Shown in pieces: positions 29,715-39,587 of a stretch of DNA of 64,000 bases (positions are counted from its first letter, which is position 1; each line of letters begins with the position of its first letter). This stretch comes from Gyromitra esculenta (Eukaryota; Ascomycota; Pezizomycetes; Pezizales; Discinaceae). The notes below the pieces were generated by a model, which saw nothing but the letters and a program-made list of their open reading frames with translations, did not search any database and was not told where the DNA came from. Position numbers and translations under genes: made by a program. The stretch covers positions 3,100,001 to 3,164,000 of the forward strand of contig JBCAML010000002.1 of assembly GCA_038503075.1 (NCBI GenBank), written 5' to 3'.

Positions 29715-32700
29715 TCTTTTTCTTCTTTGTCAGCGTTTTCTATTTCTGGGTTTTCAGTGTCGGATGTGTGTGTGGAGGATAATTTGGACGGGGAACATTT
29801 TGTAGTTTCATGTAGCCTTTCCCACCAAAATAAAGTCATCAAAACACACGCACTTCTTGACACTGGAGCCTCAGGGTTCGCTTTCATTGATGAAAACTTT
29901 GTGCGTCACCATTCCTTACCATTGTCTCCCCTTAAAACCCCTCGCCAATTAGAAGTCATTGACGGCCGAACAATTGCCTCGGGAGATATTACCAATCTTT
30001 GCCACCTGGAGCTTTCTATCCAACAGCATAACGAGAAAGCTCCCTTCTTCGTCACCAAACTAGGACACTAACCCCTAGTGCTCGGTATCCCGTGGATGAA
30101 CCTCCATGACGTTCACCTACAATTCGCCAAAAAAAGCATTGAATTCAACTCTGAGTTCTGCACCACCCACTGTGCTCCCAAACAACCCATTGTTGCCGTC
30201 GCTGCCATCCCGCCTCCAGCAAAACTTAACGCCGCCTTTATTGGAGCCGCCAGTTTCCGCATGCTCGCCAGAAAAAAGGGTATCCAGGTCTATTCAATGT
30301 CTCTATATGAAATAAACAAAGTCCTCGATAGTAAAACTACTAAAGAGGAATGGAGACAAAGAATACCCGCAGAATACCACGAATACCTGGACATGTTTGA
30401 CAAGGCAAAAGCCCAAGGACTCCCCCCCCGTCGCTCCTATGACCACCGTATCACCCTCCAAGAAGGCAAAGAACCCCCATTCGGCCCTCTCTATGGGATG
30501 TCTCGAGATGAACTCCTAGTCCTCAAAAAATACATCGAGGATAACTTAGAGAAAGGCTTTATTCGCGCCAGTTCATCCTCTGCCGGTTCTCCAGTCCTCT
30601 TCGCCGCCAAGCCCGATGGATCTCTCCGTCTTTGTGTCGATTACCGTGGCCTTAATGCTCTCACAGTCAAGGACCGCTATACTTCCCCTCTAGTCAAAGA
30701 AACCCTGGACCGCCTCGCAAAGGCTCAATGGTACTCGAAACTAGACCTCCGCGACGGCTTCCACCAAATTCGTATTGCCGAAGGAGAGGAGTGGAAAACA
30801 GCTTTCCGAACACGGTACGGCCTGTACGAATATATGGTGATGCCATTCGGTCTTACCAATGCCCCCGGTACATTCCAGCGCTTTGTTAATGATTCTCTTC
30901 GAGAATATCTGGATCTCTTTTGCACGGCTTATCTCGACGATATCCTTATCTATAGCGATACCCTCGCCGAACACAAGATACACGTCCGACAGGTCCTCGA
31001 CGCCTTAAAAGCTAATAACATCCTTCTCAAACCTGAGAAGTGTGAGTTCCATGTGCAGTCTATTAAGTACCTCGGCCTAATCCTCACACCCGAAGGTATT
31101 AAGATGGACGAAGATAAGCTCAAAGCCGTCCGAGATTGGAACCGCCCAAAGTCAGTTAAAGATGTGCAAGCCTTTCTTGGGTTCGCAAATTTCTACAGAC
31201 GATTCATCCTAGGATTCTCCCGATTAGCCGCCCCCCTTACTGCTTTTACAAGAAAAGGTGTTGTCTTTGAATGGACCGTCGAAGCGGAACTCGCATTTGA
31301 AGCCCTGAAGGATGCCTTTACCAAGGCCCCCGTTCTTATCCACTTTGACCCTCGAAAGAAAATCTTTGTGGAATCCGATGCTTCTGACTTTGTCTCCGGC
31401 GGTGTTCTCTCTCAACTTGACGACAACGGTATACTTCATCCTGTGGCCTTCTTCTCCAAGAAACATTCACCAGCTGAATGCAACTACGAGATCTACGATA
31501 AGGAACTTCTCGCTATTATACGCTGTTTCGAGGAATGGAGACCAGAGCTTGAAGGATCCGAATTACCCATCTCTGTTATTACTGATCACAAGAACTTGGA
31601 ATATTTTATGACCACCAAGCAACTTAATCGACGACAGGTCAGATGGGCAGAATACCTCTCACGCTTCGACTTCGTCATTACCTATAGACCAGGAGTACAA
31701 GGAGGGAAACCGGACGCACTGACTCGGAGATCAGGAGATCTCCCTGAAGAAGAGGATGAAAGACTACAACACCAGCACCAAGTAGTCTTGAAGGAAAAGA
31801 ATTTGGACCCCAAGCTGAGTTTGTTTTCGGGTTCTTTATCAAATGAACCCGCTGAATTGGATGCCACCCTTGAAACTTTAATGAACCATGGATACAATGC
31901 TGACCCGTTCCCACAAAAAATCCTTCTAGCACTCAGGAACGGCGAACGTCAATCTAAGGAAATTACCTTAGGTGATTGTACCGAAACGAATGGCCGCCTC
32001 TTCTATAGACAAAAGCTTTATATCCCAGATTATGACCCTCTCCGCCTTCTCATTCTACAACGACATCACGATGCCCCCTCCGCCGGCCACCCAGGACGTG
32101 AAAAATCCTTTGAACTCATCTCAAGATGCTTCTATTGGCCAAAAATGAGGGAATATATCGGACGATATACCCGAAATTGCCATATTTGCCGACGAGCTAA
32201 ACCAAGTACCCTCGGCACCCATGGCGTTCTAAAACCACTTCCAATCCCCAACTGCCCTTGGGAAGAACTGTCAATGGACTTCGTCACTGGCCTTCCGGAA
32301 TCTAACGGCTTTGATGCCATTATGGTCATCGTGGATCGACTTTCAAAGATGCGGCACCTTATCCCGTGCAATACCACCGTTAACGCCGAACAAACTGCCG
32401 AGTTGTACCTCCAAAACGTCTGGAAACTCCATGGACTTCCCTCTCATATCACTTCTGATAGAGGGACACAGTTCACCGCAAAGTTTTGGAAGCACCTCTG
32501 CCAGCGTTTGAATATTGCCGCCCGCATGTCTACCTCCTTCCACCCGGAAACCGATGGACAAACTGAACGACTCAACGCCGTAATGGAACAATACCTCCGT
32601 TGTTATGTTTCCTATCAACAAGACGACTGGTCGAAATGGTTACCCATTGCTGAATTCGCTGCCAATAACCAGGAATCCGCAAGCACCAAAGCTACGCCCT

Positions 32701-33356
32701 TCTTTGCGAATTATGGCTATTACCCCCGTTTCGACACCTCAATCGTCCCTAATGACCGCTCTCCCCAGACTCTCGATGCTGATGGTTTCGCTTCCAAGAT
32801 GGAAGAGCTTAGAGACTTCCTCCGAGTACAGATGAGGACAGCCCAGGACACCTTCGAGTCAAGCACAAATCGACATCGTACACCCGCTCCAATGTTCAGG
32901 GAAAAAGACGAAGTATTTGTGTCAATGAAGAATATGAGGACAACGCGGAATTCAAGGAAGTTGGATTGGAAATGGAGCGGCCCCTTCCCGGTAAAACGTG
33001 TTATTTCAGCTTACGCCTACGAAGTTGACCTCCCAAGATCAATGAAGTATCACCCCGTGTTCCACGTATCGTTGATTAAGGCAGCTCCCAACGACCCACT
33101 TCCCGGTCAGATTATCACGCCGCCCCCACCCGTTCAAGTTAACGACCATGAGGAATACCTTATCGAGGCAATCTTAGATTCCCGCTTACACCGCGGAAAA
33201 CTTCAATACTTGGTCGAATGGACCGGCTACGCATTACCCACTTGGGAACCTGCGGAATATCATGAGGAGACGAAAGCCGTAGATTCTTTTCACAAACAAT
33301 ATCCGGATAAACCGAGGGAAAGAATGGTTAGTGTTCGCAGGAGCTCACGGCTATGA
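29670..33356 (+). pseudogene. GypB-2 pol with a premature stop after the protease
   Basis: The frame is open from the frameshift site to 30068, then TAA at 30069-30071 replaces the Tyr codon of the KLGHYPLVLG motif seen in sister copies (C-to-A transversion). Downstream, 30072-33356 is open through RT (YLDDILIYS), RNase H, integrase and chromodomain to RRSSRL-stop. The break separates protease from RT, so the copy is probably inactive in cis unless the stop is read through. Confidence 0.9.
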
Positions 33357-33367
33357 GGGGGGGCTAC

Positions 33368-33778
33368 TTTCATGGATGGTTGTTATGTTGATCGGCTGGA
33401 TACATGGGTACACGGTTGTCAGGTTTCGTTGTTATTCTTTGTGTTTCCATGAGTTTCTTGTTACAATGAGTCATGTCTTTGTCATCGAAAGAGCTGGAAT
33501 ATGGTATATAAGCGAAGGGATTTCCCCTCATCTTGTACTTTTCCTTCTTCTTTCCCTAAGCAACGTCTTCTATTGTTTACTCACTGTATCTCACAAATAC
33601 AACCTCGGATTACACCTCGTAATCTCTCGCCGTCGCCGTCTTCAAGTCATCATAACTTGAACCGTTAGTAGAGCCTGTAGAATCCCCGTACCTTCTCCTG
33701 TCGCTGGTTTCTCGTTTAAGTAGCACTGCTTATCTTGGGGGATACCCGAGAGCTTAACGAGAAACTCGCTCCTTGAGA
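33368..33778 (+). repeat. GypB-2 3' LTR
   Basis: 411 bp, preceded by the purine tract GAGGGGGGGCTAC. The differences from the 5' LTR include one single-base indel near the R/U5 border. Confidence 0.93.
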
Positions 33779-33783
33779 CGCTG

Positions 33784-34123
33784 CTCCTTCTAGACGGTTG
33801 ATAGTATAGAGGATCATTGTGGTCTCGTTGGCGAAACGGTCCCGATTGACAGTGAGTTTGGAGCGTAATTGTAGGATGAAGCCGGGGAGTTTGGTTCGCG
33901 ATCCGTCAAATTTCTCAGGATCTGGCATTCGTTCTGATCGGTGAGAATTGGTTGGCAGAGGTGGGGTGGCCGTAAGATTAGGCGGAGCGGAAGGGGCTTG
34001 GGTAGCGGTTCGAGCTTCGTTTCGCTCTTGTCGCAACCGAGCGATTAGGCTTGCAGCCTCGCTAACTCGTTGATCCTGTTCTGTGGCATGGCGGAGGGCG
34101 TTATCGGTTTGAATGCGAGCTGT
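33784..34123 (-). pseudogene. GypA-1 gag, middle segment
   Basis: Encodes the capsid motif MPDPEKFDGSRTKLPGFILQ and the linker upstream of it. It lies between GypB-2 and X-2. Both junctions restore conserved Gag residues (EGAALEQ and KLNTARI). Confidence 0.9.
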
Positions 34124-34555
34124 TGTAAGACCGGTACTTCTTACCGCACAGGAAATCTCCAAGAAGCTTTAGATAACAATCTAGACGCTATAACCTGCCC
34201 GGTTGCTATCCGCAACACAATACACAGGCGCAAGTCCTAACTGCTTCTTATGAACCGCTAAAAGATAACCGTAGGGTTCAAAGTAGGGATCGAGCAAAGT
34301 TCCGTGAAGAACTTCCAATAGTAAGGTTTTAATAACTAACGCTGAAGGGTCCTTGGCCCTATGTGTAGTTTGAATATCGCTTGCTTTGCTTGTTGGGTAT
34401 CGTGTTCGTTCGAATATACTCTTCGTCTAACCAATCTGGAAGGACGAGGTCTGTTGTGGACGCGTCGTGACTTTGAGGTTCGTGTCGCGTGAAGCAACAA
34501 CAAAGTCTCTTGAAGAAATAAAGGATTCTTTGCATGAAGAAAGTATTACTTGAAG

Positions 34556-34612
34556 ATGAAACGAACGCAGGACCTTGAGAGTATGAATGAAAGTCGTATA
34601 CCGCTAAGCTAT
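34556..34612 (-). other. Degenerate tRNA-like module in X-2 (inner)
   Basis: On the minus strand an A-box-like TAGCTTAGCGGT (34611-34600) is followed ~31 bases later by a poor B-box-like GCGTTCGTTTC. It directly abuts the conserved 43-bp core. It does not fold into a full tRNA by eye, so it is at best a tRNA-derived relic. Confidence 0.35.
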
Positions 34613-34949
34613 ACAATATAATATTGATAAGGCTCGTTCTTCGTCGCTAATGATCAGGAAGAAGACCCTTCTCAACGGTAGAACACTGGACTACTTATAG
34701 TAGTCAAGCGTCGAGTACAAAGGCTATGTAATAACATGAACTAACATGAAGAAATCCCATAGACCCTGAACGCTTTCCTTTGCTCCTACCCCTCTCATTA
34801 TCGTATGGCGTGATTTGTCGGAATTAACCGGCGACGCAACGTATAAGCGAATCGGGGAAGTGTCGATCGAAAGAGTTGACCATTGATGACACAAGGAAAC
34901 CAAACATCCAATCCGAATCTTATTAATAATCAACCATGATTAATAATAA

Positions 34950-35030
34950 CCGACATGGTCGGGGATTGAACACTAGTCCATATGTGTACATCGTAAGTGA
35001 ACTCAAGTTGTAACCAACTAAGCTACCAAT
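34950..35030 (-). other. Degenerate tRNA-like module in X-2 (terminal)
   Basis: On the minus strand an A-box TAGCTTAGTTGG (35025-35014) and a B-box-like GTTCAATCC (34971-34963) are separated by ~42 bases, and a CCCGACCA-like end follows. The acceptor stem does not pair. It is consistent with an internal Pol III promoter of a tRNA-derived SINE, but unproven. Confidence 0.4.
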
Positions 35031-35045
35031 AGGTATAACAGCTGT

Positions 35046-35233
35046 GTTGAGTTTGACCTCGGTTTCTCGCTCGCTTTCCTGGAGGACATCGATTTGGTCT
35101 TCCAGGGCTTGGTTGAGGTCCTTGAGCTCATTATAGAGCTCCGCAGGATCGTCTCTGTAGGCTTGGGCGAAGGCTTCCCTGGTGGGGAAGCGTTTGGTGG
35201 CGACGATGGGGGTAGGTGTGCTTTGTGTGGATC
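35046..35233 (-). pseudogene. GypA-1 gag, N-terminal segment without a start codon
   Basis: Frame matches the Gag N-terminus of GypA-3 (KRFPTREAFAQAYR, DLNQALEDQIDVLQES). Upstream of KRF the frame runs back to an in-frame TGA within about 15 codons with no ATG in between, whereas GypA-2 and GypA-3 have one. This Gag therefore looks unstartable by normal initiation. Confidence 0.75.
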
Positions 35234-35269
35234 AGGTGGTAGAAGTTGTAGATGTTGGAAGCAACGTAA

Positions 35270-35684
35270 TCTCACGGTTCAGTCCCTCGTTAAGCCCTTC
35301 AGTATCCCTGAAGATGAGCAGTGCTACTTAAGCGAGGTCCTAACACGTTCGAGGAGTGCAGTGTTTCTACAATTTCTACGAAGGGTCTATCTCAAGGCGA
35401 GATAAGTGCAGCGAAGTGGACAGCGACAGCGGGGGTTCTGAGGTAGAACCGAGATAGTATTCAACAATTACAAGAGAAGGTAAACGAGAACGTTGCTTAA
35501 AGAAAGAAGAGGAAAAGACAAAGAATGATCAAAAATCCGTCACTTAAATACCCCGCTTTCTCAACCAAAAACCCAATAGCCGAGAACACCCGAAAATACA
35601 ATAGCATTATAACACAATAACCCCACAACCTGTATCCAACTTCGAACCAAAACCTAACCCTTATCCAATCCTTAATCCGTGAAA
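35270..35684 (-). repeat. GypA-1 5' LTR
   Basis: 415 bp. It differs from 10499-10913 at a single base (GGTCCT versus GGTCCA). Primer site ACGTTGCTT on minus lies at 35259-35267. Confidence 0.93.
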
Positions 35685-36032
35685 ATACCCCATTGAGTTC
35701 CCTGGCCCCGATCCGCGATTCTCCGAGCAGTATGCATGTCGGTAACACGGGAGTTACGTATTCGTCTTTATTGCGTTCGTCTCTTTGAGACGATCATTTC
35801 ACCTATCCGAATCGTCGCGTAGCATTGCGTTCCCTTATCTTTGTCAGTCTGTAACTCCGCCAGTTTTGGTCCGATTCGCAATCCGTTTGAACCACAGCGA
35901 AGCCAGACACTTCCCCTACATACCCTCCGGGTCCCATTCCGCCGGACGGTTTTGCTTGACGGCCTAGGGGTTACTTTTGCCCTCTGGGACAGGTTTTTTC
36001 TGGTGCTGTCCCCCCTTCTCCAAATACTATAC
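35685..36032 (+). repeat. X-1 middle segment
   Basis: The first five bases are the GypA-1 duplication ATACC. The remaining 343 bp belong to X-1 and match nothing else in the window. Short frames here have no domain. It ends in TATAC, the GypB-3 target site. Confidence 0.7.
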
Positions 36033-36838
36033 TCTCAAGGAGCGAGGTTTTCTGTCAAGCTCTCAGGTATCCCCCGAGATGAGCAGTGCTACTTGAATAG
36101 AGAACCAAACGACGAGAGTGTTCACGAGATTCCACAGGCTCTACGAGAGTTTCAAGTATAGAAACTTGAGGGTGGCGACAGCGTAAGGTTATGAGGTATA
36201 ACCGAGGTTTGTATTTGTAGAATACAAAAGTGTACAATAGAAGACGTTGCTTAAAGATTTCATGGATTAAAGATTGGATATAGGGTTAGGTTTCGGTTCG
36301 ATGGTTGCGGGTCGTTGTATAATGTTATTGTTTTTCGGTTGTTATCGGTTATGGGTTTTATTAAGAAAAGCGGGGTATTTAAACGGTGGATTTTGCTTGT
36401 GTTTCCTCTTTTCTTTCCTTAAGCAACGTTCTCGTTACCTTCTGCTGTAACCATCAAATATCATCTCGGTTCTACCTCAGAACCCTCGCTGTCGCTGTCT
36501 ACCTCGCTGCACTTATCTCGCCTTGAGATAAACCTTAGTAGAACTTGTAGAGACGCTGCACTCTTTGAACGTGTTGTCCCTTTGATTAAGTAGCACTGCT
36601 CACCTTCAGGGATACTGAAGGGCTTAACTCGAAGCTCAGCCGTGAGAAAAGAGAGAAGAAGGAAAAGTACAACAAGAGGGGGAATCCCTTCGCTTATATA
36701 CCCACAATCCATCTTCCTGATGACAAACGTATGACTCATTGTAAAGGAAACCAAGGGAACCGTATCGAACAAACAACGAAACAACCACAACTAAACACCC
36801 ATACCACTAACCAAACAACACGACTACCATCCATGAAA
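36033..36838 (-). repeat. GypB-3 3' LTR, split by a solo LTR
   Basis: Parts 36033-36257 and 36653-36838 form one ~411-bp LTR. Against 53488-53898 it has roughly 18 differences, yet the distal ~120 bp of U3 (right end) is identical. Confidence 0.9.
36258..36647 (+). repeat. Solo LTR, GypA type, in the GypB-3 3' LTR
   Basis: 390 bp, TTTCATGG...CCGTGAGA, flanked by AAAGA (36253-36257 and 36648-36652). It landed next to the AAGCAACGT block of its host LTR. Confidence 0.9.
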
Positions 36839-36850
36839 GTACCCCCTCCC

Positions 36851-37835
36851 TTATAGCCGTGAGCTCCTGCGAACACTAACTAAACCTTTCCTTGGCTTGT
36901 CCGGATATCGTTGGTGAAAAACATCTACTGCTTCTGTCTCTTCGTGATACTCTGCAGGTTCCCACGTAGGCAAAGCATACCCTGTCCATTCCACCAAGTA
37001 TTGGAGTTTTCCTCGATTGAGGCGAGAGTCTAGTATACTCTCGATAAGATATTCCTCGTGATTATTAACTTGGATAGAGGGAGGTGGTTGAATAAGTTGG
37101 CCAGGGATCGGGTCGGTGGGAGCTGCTTTGATCAACGAAACGTGGAATACCGGATGGTATTTCATTGATATCGGTAGGTCTATTTCGTAGGCATGCGCAG
37201 ATATTATTCTTTTCACAGAAAAGGGGCCACTCCATTTCCAGTCCAACTTCCTCGAATTCCTAGTTGTCCTCATATTCTTCATGGACACGAAGACTTGGTC
37301 ATTGATTTTAAATGAAGGGGCAGGGGTACGGTGTCGGTTGGTACTGGTCTCGAAAATGTCTTGAGCTGTTCTCATCTGTGTTCGGAGGAAGTCTCTAAGT
37401 TCTTCCATCTTTAAAGCAAAGAGGTTGGCGTCAAGGGTCTGTGGAGAACGATCATTGGAGACAACAGAAGTGTCGAAACGGGGATGGTAACCATAATTGG
37501 CGAAAAAGGGTGTGGCTTTAGTACTGGCCGATTCCTGGTTATTAGCGGCGAACTCAGCGATTGGTAACCATTTTGCCCAGTCGTCTTGTTGGTACGAAAC
37601 ATAGCAACGAAGATATTGTTCCATAACGGCATTAAGGCGCTCGGTTTGGCCATCCGTTTCTGGGTGAAATGACGTTGACATACGGGCAGAAATATTCAGG
37701 CGCTGGCAGAGGTATTTCCAAAACTTGGCGGTGAACTGCGTTCCTCTATCAGAAGTGATATGGGAAGGCAGTCCATGGAGTTTCCAAACGTTTTGAAGAT
37801 AAAGTTCTGCTGTTTGTTCAGCGTTAACGGTGGTG
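36851..37835 (-). pseudogene. GypB-3 pol, C-terminal segment
   Basis: Integrase C-terminal half (FHPETDGQTERLN), GPF module and chromodomain to RRSSRL-stop. It joins 43658 in frame (HLIPCNTTVN) when GypB-4 is removed. Confidence 0.9.
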
Positions 37836-38247
37836 TTTCATGGATGGATGTTATGGAAATCGGTTAGGTACAGGGGTACATGGTCGTTAGGTTTCGTTAT
37901 TGTTCTTTGTGCTTCCATGAGTGCTTCGTTATAATGAGTCATGTCTTTGTCATCGAAAAGGTTGGAACGTGGTATATAAGCGAAGGGGTTTCCCCTCATC
38001 TTGTACTTTTCCTTCTTCTTTCTTTAAGCAACGTCTTCTATTGCACACTCATTGTATCTCACGAATACAAAACCCAGATTACCCCTCGTAATCTTTCGCC
38101 GTCGCCGTCTTCAAGTCATCATAACTTGAACCGTTGGTAGAGCCTGTAGAATCCTCGCACACTCTCCTGTCGTTAGTTTCTCGTTCAAGTAGCACTGCTT
38201 ATCTCGGGGGATACCTGAGAGCTTGACGAGAATCTCGCTCCTTGAGA
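37836..38247 (+). repeat. GypB-4 5' LTR
   Basis: TATATAA at 37973-37979 is followed ~47 bp later by AAGCAACGT (38026-38034), which I take as close to the transcript start. The U5 inverted repeat and CTTGAGA follow. Confidence 0.93.
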
Positions 38248-38249
38248 TT

Positions 38250-38258
38250 ACGTTGCTT
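38250..38258 (+). promoter_or_regulatory. GypB-4 primer-binding site (self-priming type)
   Basis: ACGTTGCTT, two bases after the LTR, is the exact complement of 38026-38034. All complete elements of both gypsy families here keep this pair, apart from one G-U in GypB-5. Confidence 0.65.
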
Positions 38259-38304
38259 CCTTATCTACACCCTCTACCCATACCCATTTACTTTCGACGT
38301 CACC

Positions 38305-39552
38305 ATGAGCAACCCCGCCCCCGCCCCCTGGACCTTCCCCACCTTTGAGAATTTCCAAGCCGCCGCCAATGCCGACCTCGCCTCCGCCTATGAGGAAATC
38401 CGCTCACACTACCAACAGCGGGTGGATAACCTCACCTATGCAGACCTACAACTTGAGGAAGCAACTCAAGAGAGAAATAACATGACGGCCAGGTTCAATA
38501 CCTGCCAATCCCAACTACAGGCGGCTGAAGCAGAAATCGCCCGCCTCCAAAACGCCGCTCCCCCACCTCCTGCACCATCGCCGCCACCCCCTCCTGCCCA
38601 CACTCAAGGAGGCCGCTCGGACAAAATGCCCGACCCAGATAAATTCAACGGGTCTCGCGATAAACTCCCCGGGTTCGTCTTACAACTCAGGTCAAAGCTC
38701 TCGGTCAACGCCGACCGTTTCTCTAACAGCAACAATATGGTATTGTATGCTATTAGCCGTCTCGAGGGAGCTGCCCTCGAACAAGTTCGCCATTCCGTCC
38801 TTCCTGACGGAACTACCACCTGGAACTCTGCCGCCGACCTAATCACCGCCTTAGAAACTGCCTTCGGCGACCCCGACCCTCTCGGTACTGCTCGCCGAGA
38901 ACTGCACCAACTCCGACAAGGGAAGCGAGATTTCTCTGCCTACCTTGCCGACTTCCAACGCATCATGGGACGCCTCAACTACGATGAATCAGCCAAGAAC
39001 GATGCTTTAGAATTCGGCATGTCGGACGAGCTGAAAGAAGCAGTAGTAACGGTTGCCGACTTCCCCACCACCTTCACCTCCCTCTGCGCCTTCCTCCTTC
39101 ATCTAGATAATCGAATCCGAGCAAGAAGGGAAGAGAAGAAGAACGCCGTCCGCAATACCATGGGACAATTCGCCGCCCCTGCCGCCTCCCCCGCCGCCTA
39201 TACCCCTGTCTCCTCCTCCTTCGCCCCTGGAGGACTTGCCCCTATGGATCTTTCTTTCGGTCGTACCTCTACCTCTCGTCCAGCCCCAGAACAACGATAT
39301 GTTCAGGTAAACGGGAGAAGAAAATTGTCTCCTGAGGAGAAATCCTGGAGACAAACCAATAATCGCTGCTTGTTCTGCGCCGGGGAAGGACATATCTTCT
39401 CAAACTGCCCTTCTGCCTCCAAGCGCCCCGCCATGAGAGGAGCCGTCACCAACGCCGCCGCCGCACCCCCAGCCCCTTCTGTTTTTCCGCCGCCTCTCCC
39501 TCCTCGTTTTCCTGCCTTCGATGCAGCAGACTCAGTTGAGTCTTTAAACTAG
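38305..39552 (+). CDS. GypB-4 gag
   Basis: 415-residue Gag from ATG. Coiled-coil-like residues ~30-82 are followed by a Pro-rich linker, capsid region (MPDPDKFNGSRDKLPGF at 108) and CCHC knuckle CLFCAGEGHIFSNC (355-368). It assembles particles and packages RNA. The stop TAG at 39550-39552 directly follows the slippery heptamer. Confidence 0.94.
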   Translation: MSNPAPAPWTFPTFENFQAAANADLASAYEEIRSHYQQRVDNLTYADLQLEEATQERNNMTARFNTCQSQLQAAEAEIARLQNAAPPPPAPSPPPPPAHTQGGRSDKMPDPDKFNGSRDKLPGFVLQLRSKLSVNADRFSNSNNMVLYAISRLEGAALEQVRHSVLPDGTTTWNSAADLITALETAFGDPDPLGTARRELHQLRQGKRDFSAYLADFQRIMGRLNYDESAKNDALEFGMSDELKEAVVTVADFPTTFTSLCAFLLHLDNRIRARREEKKNAVRNTMGQFAAPAASPAAYTPVSSSFAPGGLAPMDLSFGRTSTSRPAPEQRYVQVNGRRKLSPEEKSWRQTNNRCLFCAGEGHIFSNCPSASKRPAMRGAVTNAAAAPPAPSVFPPPLPPRFPAFDAADSVESLN

Positions 39553-39587
39553 TTCAACCAGAGTCGCCTTGTGACCCTGCTCTGGTT
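39543..39587 (+). promoter_or_regulatory. GypB-4 -1 frameshift signal
   Basis: TTTAAAC at 39543-39549 with gag codons TTA AAC TAG, 6-nt spacer, stem AACCAGAGT (39556-39564) and GCTCTGGTT (39579-39587), loop of 14. Shifting -1 gives TTT AAA CTA GTT, which is the open pol frame. Confidence 0.88.

Larger units (their letters stand above)
27963..33778 (+). mobile_element. GypB-2: full-length chromovirus with a nonsense change in pol
   Basis: 5816 bp, flanked by CGCTG (27958-27962 and 33779-33783), inserted in GypA-1 gag. Its LTRs (412 and 411 bp) differ at about 23 sites spread over U3, R and U5, the most divergent pair in the window. This is odd for an element nested in GypA-1, whose own LTRs are nearly identical. 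Confidence 0.93.
34124..35040 (+). mobile_element. X-2: second TG...CA element, 917 bp
   Basis: TGTAAGACC...GGTATAACA, flanked by GCTGT (34119-34123 and 35041-35045), which proves insertion into GypA-1 gag. The first ~228 bp and a 43-bp core (34613-34655) match X-1. The filler segments between do not. No protein is encoded. Two tRNA-like A-box/B-box pairs are readable on the minus strand (listed separately). Either a solo LTR with exchanged internal modules or a non-autonomous element. Confidence 0.85.
10499..35684 (-). mobile_element. GypA-1: Ty3/gypsy chromovirus, host to four nested loci
   Basis: Minus-strand element flanked by ATACC (10494-10498 and 35685-35689). Its 415-bp LTRs differ at one base. 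Four insertions interrupt it: a solo LTR (12596-13019), a split solo LTR holding GypB-1 (13491-25647), GypB-2 (27963-33778) and X-2 (34124-35040). Without them it is about 5852 bp. The pol frame closes up intact (1220 residues from the non-ATG start), but gag has no ATG. It inserted in X-1. Confidence 0.92.

Noticed and set aside
34950..35030. A functional tRNA gene
   Set aside because: Promoter-box similarity is present, but the acceptor and T stems do not pair, so it is at most tRNA-derived.
34124..35040. X-2 as a TRIM with its own short LTRs
   Set aside because: The first ~228 bp are not repeated at the other end, so no LTR pair exists within it.
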